DNA of 64,000 bases, taken from positions 1 through 64,000 of the forward strand of contig CBDHDU010000045.1 in NCBI GenBank assembly GCA_965261725.1, given 5' to 3'. Of the stretch, positions 1 to 10,015 are shown one piece after another. Numbering within the stretch: the stretch's first letter is position 1; each line of letters begins with the position of its first letter. Source of the stretch: CANDOC01 sp965261725. GTDB lineage: Bacteria > Pseudomonadota > Gammaproteobacteria > Pseudomonadales > Endozoicomonadaceae. Below the pieces are notes generated by a model, which was not told the origin of the DNA, made no database searches, and saw nothing but the letters and a program-made list of their open reading frames with translations. The position numbers and the translations under genes were made by a program.

Positions 1-3000
1 GACACTGGCCGCCGGATACATGGCATAGCTTTCCGTCAGTTTCATCCCAGTCTGGTTTTCTGCATCCAGTAGCTTGAACAGGGTGCCTTTTTCGGTATGT
101 TCGGGGCAGGCCGGATAACCGGGAGCAGGGCGAATGCCACGATATTTTTCTTTGATCAGTGATGTTGTATCCAGTGCTTCATCCGGGCTGTACCCCCACC
201 AGTCTTTACGAACCTGCTCGTGGAGGTATTCGGCAGCGGCTTCTACCAGTCGGTCAGCAACGGCTTTAACCATAATGCTGTCATAGAGGTTATGGTCGGC
301 TTCATAGATTTTTGCCATTTCCTCTGCGCCGGTAACGGTTACGGCAAAACCGCCCAGATAATCTTTAACACCAGACTGTTCAGGAGCAATAAAATCGGAC
401 AGTGACAGGTGCGGGTTACCGCTAGGTTTGATGGTTTGCTGTCGCAGGTTATGTAGCCGCGCCAACGCTTGTCCATTTTCATCAGTGAGCTGAATATCGT
501 CCTGATCAACCTGTGCCGCCGACCAGAAACCAACGACGGCCTGCACTGCCAGCTTCTGTTCTTTACTCAGCTGAGCCATCATAGCCTGAGCACTGTCGAA
601 CACTTTCCGGGCTTCGACTCCAACGATTTCATCTTCAAAAATCCGTGGATAACGACCGTGGAGATCCCAGACTTTGAAGAACGGTGTCCAGTCAATATAG
701 GAGACCAGTTCCGCCAGTGGCACTTCAACTTTACGGTGTCCGGTAAAAGTGGGTTCCGGTGGGGTATAGTCGTCCCAGTCGAGCTTTAATGCATTTGCCT
801 TGGCTTCTCTGTAAGGTATTTGCTGCTTATTAGGACGCTTTTTACTGTAGCGCTCACGAATCTTAACGTATTCAGCGCGTACGTCCTGGGTGAGCTGAGG
901 CTTGGTTTCCGGGTTAAGCAGTTTGGCAATAACCGGCACCGTCCGGGATGCATCGGCCACATAAACAGCGATATCCCGTTTATATTGAGGCTCAATTTTC
1001 ACCGCTGTATGCGCTTTGGAGGTTGTTGCCCCACCGATAAACAGCGGAATATCAAAACCCTGTCGTTCCATTTCTTTCGCAACATGAACCATTTCATCGA
1101 GCGATGGCGTAATCAAGCCGGAAAGGCCGATACAGTCAACCTTTTCCTCAATAGCGGTCTGAAGAATTTTCTCGCATGGCACCATCACACCGAGGTCAAT
1201 GACCTCATAGTTATTACAGCCCAGCACCACACCCACGATATTCTTGCCGATATCGTGAACATCGCCTTTTACTGTGGCCATCAGGATTTTACCGCGCGCA
1301 CGGCTGCCTTCGGATTTCTCGGCTTCAATAAATGGAATCAGATGTGCAACGGCCTGTTTCATCACCCGCGCGCTTTTTACGACCTGGGGAAGAAACATTT
1401 TACCGTCACCAAACAGGTCGCCGACAACATCCATGCCATTCATCAGCGGCCCTTCAATCACATGAATCGGGCGCTCTGCCTGCTGGCGGGCTTCTTCCGT
1501 GTCATCAATTATGTAAGCTGTAATACCCTTTACGAGAGAATGTTCAAGTCGTTTCTCAACAGGCCATTCCCGCCATGCCAAATCTTCTTCCTGCTTAGTA
1601 CCACTGCCATCTCCCCGGTATTTTTCAGCGACTGCCAACAGGGCTTCGGTGCCGTCCGGGGTGCGGTTGAGAATAACGTCCTCAACCCGGTCGCGTAATT
1701 CAGCGGGAATATCCTCATAGATCGCCAGCTGTCCGGCATTAACAATCCCCATATCCATACCCGCCTTAACTGCGTGGTAGAGGAATACGGCATGGATCGC
1801 TTCCCGTACCGGATTATTGCCCCGGAAGGAGAAGGAGACGTTACTGACACCACCGGAAATCATCGCATGAGGCAGATTCTGTTTAATCCAGCGGGTGCCT
1901 TCGATAAAGTCGACGGCATAGTTATTGTGTTCTTCTATACCGGTGGCAACGGCAAAGATATTCGGGTCAAAGATAATATCTTCCGGTGGGAAACCCACTT
2001 CGTTGACCAGAATATCGTAAGAACGCTGACAGATAGTTTTCCGTCGCTCCAGGTTATCCGCCTGACCTTCTTCATCAAATGCCATCACGACAATGGCAGC
2101 ACCGTAACGCATGCAGAGGCGGGCATGCTCGCGGAACTGGTCTTCGCCTTCCTTCATGCTGATGGAGTTAACGACACCTTTACCCTGAATACACTTCAGG
2201 CCGGCCTCAATAACGTGCCATTTGGAGGAATCGATCATAATTGGCACGCGGGAGATATCCGGCTCCGTTGCCACCAGATTCAGGAAAGTGGTAATGGCTT
2301 CCACTGCATCCAGCATGCCCTCATCCATATTGATATCGATAATCTGGGCACCGTTTTCTACCTGGGCACGGGCAACATCAAGAGCCGTTTCATAATCACC
2401 TTCTTTGACTAATCGCTTGAAGCGGGCGGAGCCGGTAACGTTACAGCGCTCGCCGACGTTTACGAAGAGGCTGTCTTTAGTAATCGCAAACGGTTCCAGG
2501 CCACTCAGATGACAGGCGACCGGTAACTTTGGTACAGGTCGTGGCGTAACGCTGGCCATCCGCTCAGCAATTGCGCGGATATGGTCGGGCGATGTACCAC
2601 AGCAACCACCGACGATATTCAGCAGGCCAGAGTCAGCAAACTCGCCGACAATCGCAGCAGTTTGGTCCGGTGTTTCATCATACTCACCAAACGCGTTCGG
2701 TAATCCGGCGTTCGGGTGAGCGCTGACAAAGCTGTTGGCACAGCCGGATAGTTCGACCACGTAAGGGCGCAGCTCTTTAGCTCCCAGCGCACAGTTCAGG
2801 CCGATACTGATCGGTTTGGCATGGGCGACGGAGTTGTAGAACGCTTCAGTCGTTTGACCGGATAGTGTTCGCCCGGAGGCATCCGTAATGGTGCCGGAAA
2901 TCATAATCGGCAGCTCAACCCCCAGCTCTTCAAATACCGCCTGTACCGCAAAAATAGCGGCCTTGGCATTCAGGGTATCGAAGATGGTTTCAATCAGAAT

Positions 3001-3537
3001 AATATCCGCGCTACCTTCAATCAGGGCGCGGGTCGCTTCACGATAGCTTTCATCAAGCTGGTCGAAAGAGATATTGCGGAAACCGGGATTATTAACATCC
3101 GGAGAGATAGACGCCGTACGGTTGGTGGGTCCCAGTACCCCGGCCACATAACGGGGGCGATCCGGCGTTTTTGCTGTAATAGCATCCGCTGCTTCCCGCG
3201 CCAGCCGGGCACTTTCCCGGTTGATTTCCGGTACCAGGCTTTCCATGGCGTAATCAGCCATGGCGATAGAGGTGCTGTTGAATGTGTTGGTTTCAACAAT
3301 ATCTGCCCCGGCTTCAAGATAGGCGGTATGGATATCACGGATAATCTGCGGCTGAGTCAGAGACAGCAGGTCGTTATTGCCTTTCACATCCTGCGGCCAG
3401 TCGGCAAAGCGCTCACCCCGGTAATCGTTTTCTTCGAGTTTGTGGTTCTGGATCATGGTACCCATGGCACCGTCCAGAATCATTATACGTTGTTCAAGGG
3501 TATTCCTGAGCTGGGTAATGCGCTGTTCCCGGGACAT
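1..3537 (-). CDS. metH: Cobalamin-dependent methionine synthase, C-terminus cut by window edge
   Basis: Transfers a methyl group from 5-methyltetrahydrofolate to homocysteine through enzyme-bound cobalamin, the last step of methionine synthesis, in the cytoplasm. The frame is open for 1179 codons from ATG at 3537 to the window edge; the E. coli enzyme is about 1227 residues, so roughly 50 are missing. Visible in order: homocysteine-binding barrel with zinc cysteines (GLNCALG and GGCCGTSP), pterin-binding domain (NVGERCNVTGS), cobalamin domain with the DxHxxG motif (KGDVHDIGKN), and most of the AdoMet activation domain. GGAAA lies about 10 bases before the start. It is transcribed away from the MFS gene and appears monocistronic. 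I saw no cobalamin riboswitch in the short upstream gap. Confidence 0.96.
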   Translation of the reverse strand, partial: MSREQRITQLRNTLEQRIMILDGAMGTMIQNHKLEENDYRGERFADWPQDVKGNNDLLSLTQPQIIRDIHTAYLEAGADIVETNTFNSTSIAMADYAMESLVPEINRESARLAREAADAITAKTPDRPRYVAGVLGPTNRTASISPDVNNPGFRNISFDQLDESYREATRALIEGSADIILIETIFDTLNAKAAIFAVQAVFEELGVELPIMISGTITDASGRTLSGQTTEAFYNSVAHAKPISIGLNCALGAKELRPYVVELSGCANSFVSAHPNAGLPNAFGEYDETPDQTAAIVGEFADSGLLNIVGGCCGTSPDHIRAIAERMASVTPRPVPKLPVACHLSGLEPFAITKDSLFVNVGERCNVTGSARFKRLVKEGDYETALDVARAQVENGAQIIDINMDEGMLDAVEAITTFLNLVATEPDISRVPIMIDSSKWHVIEAGLKCIQGKGVVNSISMKEGEDQFREHARLCMRYGAAIVVMAFDEEGQADNLERRKTICQRSYDILVNEVGFPPEDIIFDPNIFAVATGIEEHNNYAVDFIEGTRWIKQNLPHAMISGGVSNVSFSFRGNNPVREAIHAVFLYHAVKAGMDMGIVNAGQLAIYEDIPAELRDRVEDVILNRTPDGTEALLAVAEKYRGDGSGTKQEEDLAWREWPVEKRLEHSLVKGITAYIIDDTEEARQQAERPIHVIEGPLMNGMDVVGDLFGDGKMFLPQVVKSARVMKQAVAHLIPFIEAEKSEGSRARGKILMATVKGDVHDIGKNIVGVVLGCNNYEVIDLGVMVPCEKILQTAIEEKVDCIGLSGLITPSLDEMVHVAKEMERQGFDIPLFIGGATTSKAHTAVKIEPQYKRDIAVYVADASRTVPVIAKLLNPETKPQLTQDVRAEYVKIRERYSKKRPNKQQIPYREAKANALKLDWDDYTPPEPTFTGHRKVEVPLAELVSYIDWTPFFKVWDLHGRYPRIFEDEIVGVEARKVFDSAQAMMAQLSKEQKLAVQAVVGFWSAAQVDQDDIQLTDENGQALARLHNLRQQTIKPSGNPHLSLSDFIAPEQSGVKDYLGGFAVTVTGAEEMAKIYEADHNLYDSIMVKAVADRLVEAAAEYLHEQVRKDWWGYSPDEALDTTSLIKEKYRGIRPAPGYPACPEHTEKGTLFKLLDAENQTGMKLTESYAMYPAASV

Positions 3538-3610
3538 CCGTTGCTGTTTCCGTTTTTATTAAATGCTGGACGGATAGTATCAGAAAATCGGGCAGGAATA
3601 AGAGGGGAGG

Positions 3611-3643
3611 GCAAAAGCCTGCTTACTGGCATAGTAAGCAGGC
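3611..3643 (-). terminator. Rho-independent terminator of the MFS exporter gene
   Basis: Perfect 11-bp stem GCCTGCTTACT / AGTAAGCAGGC with a 5-base loop (3617-3643). On the minus strand it is followed by TTTTGC. It lies just after the stop of the exporter and before metH, so it should separate the two same-strand genes. Confidence 0.85.
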
Positions 3644-3652
3644 CGGATGTTA

Positions 3653-4876
3653 TCAGGCTGGTTGAGCATCAACGGTAGCAGTGGGCTGAGAACCAATACG
3701 GATACACAGAGAAGCGATCAGTCCTGCGCCCAGCATTAGTGCCGCAACTGGCAGTGTACCGCTGAAAGGCAGCAGTGGGGTCAGGAATGCCACCAGCGTT
3801 GCCATTATCATTTCCATAAAGAAAATCAGGCCAGCGCCGGTACCGCCCAGATTTTCCGGCAGATGACGCATTGCCAGCGCCTGACTGCAGGGCAGGAACA
3901 GACCCAAACCAATTTCATACATCATCATGCCGCCTATGAGGCTTGCCAGTTCAAAGCCGGAATACAGACCACCGATAACCGCAACAGCGCCACCGGCAAC
4001 CAGCAGCACGGAAGCAGCAAACAGCAGACGATTGCGACCAAGGCGCGCTTCCAGCTTGGAAGCCATGGAGGAACTGGCAATAAAGGACGCCATAATCACG
4101 CCGAACAGGATACCGTAGGTAGTCGGAGCCAGCTGCATTTCTTCGATCAAGGCAAATGGAGCACCGGCAACAAAGACAAACGCACCACTGAAAGCCAGAC
4201 CGGCGGCAATCACATGACGCATATAAGTGCCGTCGGTCATCAGTGTGGCATAGCCTTTCAGCATACTTTTCAGCTGCAGCGGTTGTTTTTCTTTAAGGGT
4301 TTCCGGAATCAGGAAGACAACGCCGAGCATTGCCAGCAGGCCAAAAGCCGCCATCAGCAGAATGTTGTACTGCCAGCCAACCGCTTGCTCGACAACGCCG
4401 CCAATCGCAGGCGCAACCATCGGGCCTACAGTGAGACAGGCACCAATCATTGCCAGAATCTTTACCTGTTGTTTGTCTTCAAACAGATCATTGGCAATGG
4501 TACGGGACAGGGCAGTACCAAAGCAGCCGAAGACCGCCTGAACAAAACGGGCAGCAAGGAACAGATAAATATTATCTGTCAGCATCAATACGGCGGTAGC
4601 CAGCAGAAAAGCACTGTAACCAATCAACAGGGTTTTACGACGACCCAGGCTGTCGGCCAGCGGTCCGCAAATCAGCATGGAAACAGAGAAACCCAGCATA
4701 AACAAAGTAATACTCATCTGGGTCAGCGCCTGAGACGCACCAAACGCCTGACCAATGGCGGGCAAGGAAGGTGAGAAGACATCAATAGAGACTGGACCCA
4801 CCAGAGCCAAGATGGTCAGCAGGGTCAGAAATAATTCAGGTCGCCTGTGATGCCAGGCAGAGGGGGATTTGGACAC
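3653..4876 (-). CDS. MFS drug exporter, Bcr/CflA-like
   Basis: Predicted inner-membrane proton-driven exporter of the major facilitator superfamily. The protein has about 407 residues and a pattern of 12 hydrophobic segments. It begins with LTLLTILALVGPVSIDVFSP, typical of the Bcr/CflA drug-resistance subgroup, and carries the loop 2-3 motif GPLADSLGRRK. Several starts are possible: a TTG at 4909 gives 11 more residues. The GTG at 4876 is preferred because GGAGA lies 6 bases before it. The gene has its own terminator and no obvious partner, so substrate specificity cannot be read from context. Family call is firm; substrate unknown. Confidence 0.88.
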   Translation of the reverse strand: MSKSPSAWHHRRPELFLTLLTILALVGPVSIDVFSPSLPAIGQAFGASQALTQMSITLFMLGFSVSMLICGPLADSLGRRKTLLIGYSAFLLATAVLMLTDNIYLFLAARFVQAVFGCFGTALSRTIANDLFEDKQQVKILAMIGACLTVGPMVAPAIGGVVEQAVGWQYNILLMAAFGLLAMLGVVFLIPETLKEKQPLQLKSMLKGYATLMTDGTYMRHVIAAGLAFSGAFVFVAGAPFALIEEMQLAPTTYGILFGVIMASFIASSSMASKLEARLGRNRLLFAASVLLVAGGAVAVIGGLYSGFELASLIGGMMMYEIGLGLFLPCSQALAMRHLPENLGGTGAGLIFFMEMIMATLVAFLTPLLPFSGTLPVAALMLGAGLIASLCIRIGSQPTATVDAQPA

Positions 4877-5040
4877 AGACAGTCTCCGGCGCAGAAAAAC
4901 CGCGCACAATAATGAGACTTGCGTTTAATAACAATGCGGAGATGCCGTTTCAAAACAGGGGAGAATCGCTGATTTGAACTACCCGCTATTAGTTTCCGTA
5001 AAAGGGATAAGCCGCCGGAAACTAATAACAGGAATGATGC

Positions 5041-6024
5041 TTAAAGGGACACAATATCCGCTACTTCCAGCAGACCGGGGTCAATCCCCTGTTTCTGGCT
5101 GATCGCATCAGAAAGAAAGGTTGAAGCCACATGCCCGTTACGGATGCCAACCATCACATTGCTCTGGCCTTCCCGTAACAGCTTAACCGCGGCAACACCA
5201 AGACGGCTGGCAAGCACCCGGTCTGCACAGGTTGGCTTGCCACCACGTTGAATATGCCCGAGCACGGTGACTTTGACTTCATATTCAGGCAGTTTTTCTT
5301 CGACTGAGCGTGAGAGTTCAAAGACACCGCCTGAACGGTCGCCTTCCGCGACAATAATAATGCTGGAGGTTTTTCCCGCACGACCGCTGCGGTTCAGTGA
5401 GTTCAGCAGATGATCAATGCCACGGCTGGCTTCAGGAATCAGGATTTCTTCAGCACCACAGCCAATACCAGTATTCAGCGCGATAAACCCGGCATCACGT
5501 CCCATCACCTCGATAAAGAACAGACGGTTATGGGAGGTGGCAGTATCACGGATTTTATCGACAGCTTCGACTACGGTATTCAGCGCCGTGTCATAGCCAA
5601 TGGTAAAATCAGTGCCATAAATATCATTATCAATAGTGCCGGGAATGCCAATCACCGGCACGCCAAATTCATCAGCGAACAGCTTGCCACCGGTAAAGGA
5701 GCCGTCACCACCGATAACGACCAGAGCATCAAGCTGATGTTCAGTAAATACGTTATAAGCCTGCTGCCTGCCTTCCGGGGTGCGGAATTCATGGCAGCGG
5801 GCTGATTTCAACTGGGTGCCGCCCATATTGATGGTATTGGCAACGGAACGGGCATTCATGGCTTCCAGCTTGCCTTCCATCAGGCCGCGATAGCCTTCGT
5901 AAATACCCCAGGGTTCAATGCCATAGTGAACGCAGGTCCGTACCACGGCACGGATCGCCGCGTTCATGCCGGGGGCATCGCCGCCGGAGGTCAGTACGCC
6001 CACTCGGGACAATTCTTTATTCAT
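5041..6024 (-). CDS. pfkA: ATP-dependent 6-phosphofructokinase
   Basis: Phosphorylates fructose 6-phosphate to fructose 1,6-bisphosphate, the committed step of glycolysis. The nucleotide-binding motif is GGDGS, as in ATP-dependent enzymes; PPi enzymes usually show GGDDT. The substrate motif PGTIDNDIYGTDFTIGYDTA carries the catalytic Asp. Also present are the fructose-phosphate contact EVMGRDAG and the C-terminal GHIQRGG. From ATG 6024 the protein is 327 residues, close to the usual 320. The frame is open to 6084 (20 more residues), but the family normally starts just before the VGVLTSGGDAPGMNAAIR stretch. No strong ribosome site marks either start. It is divergent from nfuA. Confidence 0.96.
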   Translation of the reverse strand: MNKELSRVGVLTSGGDAPGMNAAIRAVVRTCVHYGIEPWGIYEGYRGLMEGKLEAMNARSVANTINMGGTQLKSARCHEFRTPEGRQQAYNVFTEHQLDALVVIGGDGSFTGGKLFADEFGVPVIGIPGTIDNDIYGTDFTIGYDTALNTVVEAVDKIRDTATSHNRLFFIEVMGRDAGFIALNTGIGCGAEEILIPEASRGIDHLLNSLNRSGRAGKTSSIIIVAEGDRSGGVFELSRSVEEKLPEYEVKVTVLGHIQRGGKPTCADRVLASRLGVAAVKLLREGQSNVMVGIRNGHVASTFLSDAISQKQGIDPGLLEVADIVSL

Positions 6025-6279
6025 AGATTGATGCGTTCTGCCGTTTGCTGTCGGGCAACCCTGAGGGTGGGCTGCCGCACTCATTCATTCTGATTACCGA
6101 ATTATAGAACCATGTTGGAGATTGCAGCTATTCAGAATGGTGCCACATTATAACCGGTTTGATGCGCATCAATAAAAGTGCGGGATGGAATAATTGGAGA
6201 ACCGGAAATAACCTACTGTTTAACTAGGTCTTTTTCCGACACGCACTTTGGCATAAAATACCCACCACTGAGATAAAAG

Positions 6280-6870
6280 GTGGCAGTTTTGAATATTACG
6301 TTTACCGATTCGGCGCAGGAATATCTGTCAGGTCTGCTGGGAAAGCAGGAAACTGAGGGCATGAACGTGCGCATGTTTGTGACCCAGCCTGGATCACCCC
6401 ATGCAGAAACTTGTCTGGCCTATTGTAAGCCGGATGAGTATAAAGAAGACGATATTGTTCTGCAGCTGAGCGGATTCCTCTGCTATATCGAAGCAGAAAG
6501 CGAGCCTTATCTGGATGAGGCTATGGTTGATTACGGCTCCGACCGTATGGGTGGTCAGCTGACGATCAAGGCGCCTAATGCCAAGGCTCCCCGTATCAAT
6601 GAAGACAGCCCGCTGCCGGATCAGATTAACTACTATCTGACAACCGAAGTGAATCCGGGTCTCGCTTCCCACGGTGGTCAGGTTAGTCTGGTGGAAATGG
6701 ATGGTGCTGTTGCCATCCTGCAGTTTGGTGGCGGTTGTCAGGGCTGTGGCATGGTTGAAGCTACGCTGAAGGACGGAGTTGAGAAAACGCTGATAGAACG
6801 TATTCCGCAGCTGGAAGGCGTTCGTGACGTGACCGATCACTCTGATCGTACTAACGCATACTTTAAGTAA
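6280..6870 (+). CDS. nfuA: Fe-S cluster carrier NfuA
   Basis: Carries and delivers [4Fe-4S] clusters to apo-proteins, important under oxidative stress or iron limitation. The N-terminal degenerate A-type domain (residues about 1-100) and C-terminal Nfu domain (about 110-196) are both present. The Nfu domain has the cluster-binding CxxC (GGGCQGCGM, near residue 150). The total length of 196 fits the E. coli protein (191). The frame opens at GTG 6280, but a TTG at 6289 sits 5 bases after AGGTGG and aligns better with the usual N-terminus, so the true start may be 6289. Confidence 0.95.
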   Translation: MAVLNITFTDSAQEYLSGLLGKQETEGMNVRMFVTQPGSPHAETCLAYCKPDEYKEDDIVLQLSGFLCYIEAESEPYLDEAMVDYGSDRMGGQLTIKAPNAKAPRINEDSPLPDQINYYLTTEVNPGLASHGGQVSLVEMDGAVAILQFGGGCQGCGMVEATLKDGVEKTLIERIPQLEGVRDVTDHSDRTNAYFK

Positions 6871-7011
6871 TTAAGTACGCGTTTAACCAGCTGCTGACCA
6901 GCGGGTAATTGTAAATAGTCGTTGGTCAGTCGCTGGACCCTTCCGGCATGATCTCTTCTGAAACCGGTGATAAACTCAGGTGCTTTGAATAAAGCAGTTT
7001 CAGAGATCACT

Positions 7012-8334
7012 ATGGACGCTATTTTCAGGCACTATCCGGCTCATATTGAAACCCTGCGGCAACAAACCGATGCTCTGCTGGAAAAACACAACCTTTCCGG
7101 CATAGTTATCGATGCAGGGCAGCCTCATGGCATGTTTCTTGATGATATTGATTATCCCTTCAAAGCGAACCCACACTTCAAACATTGGGTTCCGTTGACT
7201 GAACACCCCCACTGTTTTCTGATTATTCGACGGGGACAAAAGCCGACACTGCTTTACCATCGTCCGGTTGATTTCTGGCATAAGGTCGAACCTGTGCCGG
7301 CTGCCAGCTGGGTTGAACAGATTGATATTGTTGTGTATGACAAGCAGGATCAACTGCCATCCCTGATGCCGACTGACAAAACTCAGTTTGCTTATATCGG
7401 TGAACATCCTGAGCGTGCCGACGCTATCGGCTTAAAGGATGTTAATCCGACCGGCTTGATGAATGGCCTGCACTTTAATCGAAGCATTAAAACCCGCTAT
7501 GAAATTGAATGTATGCGGGAAGCTAACCGGATAGCAGTCAAAGGTCATGAAGCGGCAAAAACCGCCTTTCTTGCAGGTAAAAGCGAATTTCAGATCCAGC
7601 AGGCTTATCTGGCAGCAACAGAGCACACTGAAAATGAAGTGCCCTATGGCAATATCGTGGCTTTGAATGAGAACGGTGCCATTCTGCATTACACCAAATT
7701 CGAACGGCAGCCTCCGGCTGAAATTCGCAGCTTTCTGATTGATGCCGGTGCGTCGTGTAATGGCTATGCGGCGGATATTACCCGCACCTATGCCTATAAA
7801 GGTGAAGGTTTGTTTGCGGAGCTGGTTGCAGCAATGCATCAGCATCAGCAAGAAATCATTGCTTTGATCAAACCGGGGCTGCCTTATCTTGAACTGCACT
7901 TGGAAATGCATCGTCGTGTGGCTCAAATGTTATTGCAGTTCGAATTGGCGATGGGGGATGAGCAACAGCTGATAGATACTGGTGTCACTAAAGCATTCTT
8001 TCCTCATGGTCTTGGTCATCCTATCGGTTTGCAGGTGCATGATGTGACCGGGTTTATGCAGGATGCTGATGGTACTGAACAAGCCGCCCCGGAGGGGGTA
8101 GTTTTGCGTTGTACCCGGGTACTTGAACCGGGTATGGTGATTACCATTGAGCCGGGACTTTATGTGATTGATACTCTGATTAATATGCTTTCAACGGAAG
8201 TCAGAGCTTTGCTTAACCCGAAAAGAATTGATGTGCTGCGTCCTTATGGAGGTATTCGAATTGAAGATGATGTAGTGGTATTGAATCAAGGTGTTGATAA
8301 CCTGACTCGCGAGCAAATGAGCCGAATTAAATAG
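7012..8334 (+). CDS. pepQ: Xaa-Pro dipeptidase
   Basis: Cytoplasmic metallopeptidase (M24B) that splits dipeptides with C-terminal proline; bacterial homologues also hydrolyse some organophosphates. The N-terminal creatinase-like domain carries FLDDIDYPFKANPHFKHWVP, a signature of PepQ. The C-terminal pita-bread domain shows all five metal ligands: two Asp in IDAGASCNGYAADITRTY, His in FPHGLGHPIGLQVHD, Glu in ITIEPGLY and Glu in GGIRIEDDVV. Length is 440 from ATG 7012 (E. coli 443). The frame extends upstream to a GTG at 6967, but AGAGATC just before the ATG supports the shorter form. No operon partner is visible. Confidence 0.95.
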   Translation: MDAIFRHYPAHIETLRQQTDALLEKHNLSGIVIDAGQPHGMFLDDIDYPFKANPHFKHWVPLTEHPHCFLIIRRGQKPTLLYHRPVDFWHKVEPVPAASWVEQIDIVVYDKQDQLPSLMPTDKTQFAYIGEHPERADAIGLKDVNPTGLMNGLHFNRSIKTRYEIECMREANRIAVKGHEAAKTAFLAGKSEFQIQQAYLAATEHTENEVPYGNIVALNENGAILHYTKFERQPPAEIRSFLIDAGASCNGYAADITRTYAYKGEGLFAELVAAMHQHQQEIIALIKPGLPYLELHLEMHRRVAQMLLQFELAMGDEQQLIDTGVTKAFFPHGLGHPIGLQVHDVTGFMQDADGTEQAAPEGVVLRCTRVLEPGMVITIEPGLYVIDTLINMLSTEVRALLNPKRIDVLRPYGGIRIEDDVVVLNQGVDNLTREQMSRIK

Positions 8335-8400
8335 TGTTTCACCTGAAATTGTCTAGTATTCTTTACAGGTTATAAACTATTCAACAGCAGAAGTGTTATT

Positions 8401-8610
8401 GTGACACCTTACGTTATTTTGTTGTTTCTTTTGAGTGTTGCTCTTTTACCTTTTTCTCAGGTTCACAGACGTAACACTTATATTGTGAGAAATGAGGCAG
8501 ATCTGAAAGAAAAGTTATTGCTTGCAGATGAGATGCATGAGGGGTGTATCATCCAGCTACAAGCAGATACAGGGCGAAACCTTGGAAGGTTCCATCGTGC
8601 TAAAGAATAA
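8401..8610 (+). CDS. Small protein with one N-terminal membrane segment, unknown
   Basis: Not recognised. A GTG-started frame of 69 codons. Residues 3-20 are hydrophobic (PYVILLFLLSVALLPFSQ) and would anchor the protein or act as a signal. The rest is charged, with KEKLLLADEMHEGCIIQLQ, which looks helical. AGAAG lies about 10 bases before the start. It follows pepQ by 66 bases on the same strand and could be its distal cistron. The 180 bases after it, up to the transposase, hold nothing I can assign. Confidence 0.4.
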   Translation: MTPYVILLFLLSVALLPFSQVHRRNTYIVRNEADLKEKLLLADEMHEGCIIQLQADTGRNLGRFHRAKE

Positions 8611-8790
8611 ATTCCAGTACTCATCAGCATTTATTATTGGCAATAAATAGCTCAATTTTTCTATGTCGCCCGCCGCAATGCTACATTTATGGCTCAAAAT
8701 ACTGAATTTGATACAAGTCACTACCTCTTCATTTGAGAAGATATGAATAAACCTTTTTTTCGCTCTGATGCCGTTCAGCGAACCTTTTGC

Positions 8791-9984
8791 TCAGAGAAAT
8801 GAACACTCCCTAATTAACTCAGCTCGGTACTCTTCATCGAGCCCTGCCAGCTCTATCCTGCGGTTCATGCTTTTCTTAGGGAAGCGATCACTCTGATTGT
8901 GAGCATTGAAACAACAGCGCCTAACAGTGGCTAAGTTCTTTACGGCAGTGCGCTCATGGATTTTTGACGCATCTTCGGCAAAGCTGACATCGAGTTTCCA
9001 GTGCTGGCCATTCTCGATGCACCAATGAGCCCGAACACTCTCCAGCACGCTTTGAGCAGGCATTTCCCGACTCATAATGTAACAATGCAACTCTGTCGTT
9101 TGTATCGAATGGATCAGTCGATCTCTCTGAATGACAGCAAACTGAGTCAGTTTTGCCCATTCATTATCAGGATCAATCTCTGAAACGTCATTAAACACCC
9201 AGCAACGACGGTGTTCCTGACGATTACGGCTTTGCTCTTCTGTTTCTGCAAAAAAAACATTGGCATCAGTAGGCTCCGGGTCTTTCGGATGATCTTCGAT
9301 GTGCTTTGTAAACACTTTCTCTATGTTTTTACAAAGCGTGGGTTGATTATTCTTGGCGCAGATTAGATAGTCTGCCTTTTTGTCCACGATCTTCTGACAG
9401 GTGTCTTTCTGACAACCCATGGCGTCACTCGTTATCAGGCATCCTTCTACCACCAACATGTCCAGAATTTCTGGGATAGCAGTAATCTCATTGGATTTCC
9501 TCTCAACGGGAGTAAACCCTAATATCAGGCTGAGTTTGGCGCTGTAAGCACTGACGATATGAACCATTTTTTTACCCTTAGCGGGGCGCGATCCCCTCAG
9601 CGCCTTACCATCAATAGCTATAACGTCGTCTATATCCTGCTTATTGTTATTGTCTGGCTCGTCGTTTGCCTGATCATCAATTCTGGCAACGACATCCTGC
9701 ATCCAATCAATAAAGAGCTGCATGAACGCTTTGGAGTTAATCATCATGCATACTTTCTCGATAGTGTGGTGCGAAGGCATGCCCCAGCGGTAAGGGAAGA
9801 ACTGACGAAACCAAGTGAGGTTGTAGCTGCCAAAATTAGCCATGCTTTCCCACTCGTTGTAGCCACTTAAGACGCTGGCGTAAACGATAAATAGAACTTC
9901 TGGCAGCGAGTAGGTGATGTGAATAGCGCTACGCGAATCACTTAATGTCTGGAATCTATCGGTTATAGGCGTACAAGCAGGCAT
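8791..9984 (-). CDS. ISAs1-family DDE transposase
   Basis: Complete 397-residue transposase. The DDE core is visible: first Asp in VIAIDGKALRGSRPAKGKK, second in LITSDAMGCQKD, and the Glu region VRAHWCIENGQHWKLDVSFAED near the C-terminus. This is the H-repeat-associated/ISAs1 group. ATG at 9984 gives the normal length. No in-frame stop or shift is seen, so it may be active. Terminal inverted repeats could not be confirmed within 50 bases on either side, so the element ends are undefined. Its C-terminal sequence differs from the ISAs1 remnant at 20559-20792, so it is a different family member. Confidence 0.92.
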   Translation of the reverse strand: MPACTPITDRFQTLSDSRSAIHITYSLPEVLFIVYASVLSGYNEWESMANFGSYNLTWFRQFFPYRWGMPSHHTIEKVCMMINSKAFMQLFIDWMQDVVARIDDQANDEPDNNNKQDIDDVIAIDGKALRGSRPAKGKKMVHIVSAYSAKLSLILGFTPVERKSNEITAIPEILDMLVVEGCLITSDAMGCQKDTCQKIVDKKADYLICAKNNQPTLCKNIEKVFTKHIEDHPKDPEPTDANVFFAETEEQSRNRQEHRRCWVFNDVSEIDPDNEWAKLTQFAVIQRDRLIHSIQTTELHCYIMSREMPAQSVLESVRAHWCIENGQHWKLDVSFAEDASKIHERTAVKNLATVRRCCFNAHNQSDRFPKKSMNRRIELAGLDEEYRAELIRECSFL

Positions 9985-10015
9985 CCGATTAACCTCTTTT
10001 AAGGATAGAAAGAGG

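Noticed and set aside
3538..3652. Cobalamin riboswitch before metH
   Set aside because: The gap is only about 115 bases and is taken by the exporter's terminator; no B12-box-like sequence was seen.
3863..4774. 303-codon plus-strand frame opposite the exporter gene
   Set aside because: Shadow of the MFS coding sequence: low-complexity Gln/Asn/His-rich product, no ribosome site.
8740..10015. Terminal inverted repeats of the ISAs1 transposase at 8791-9984
   Set aside because: I compared about 50 bases on each side and found no convincing pair, so ends are left undefined.
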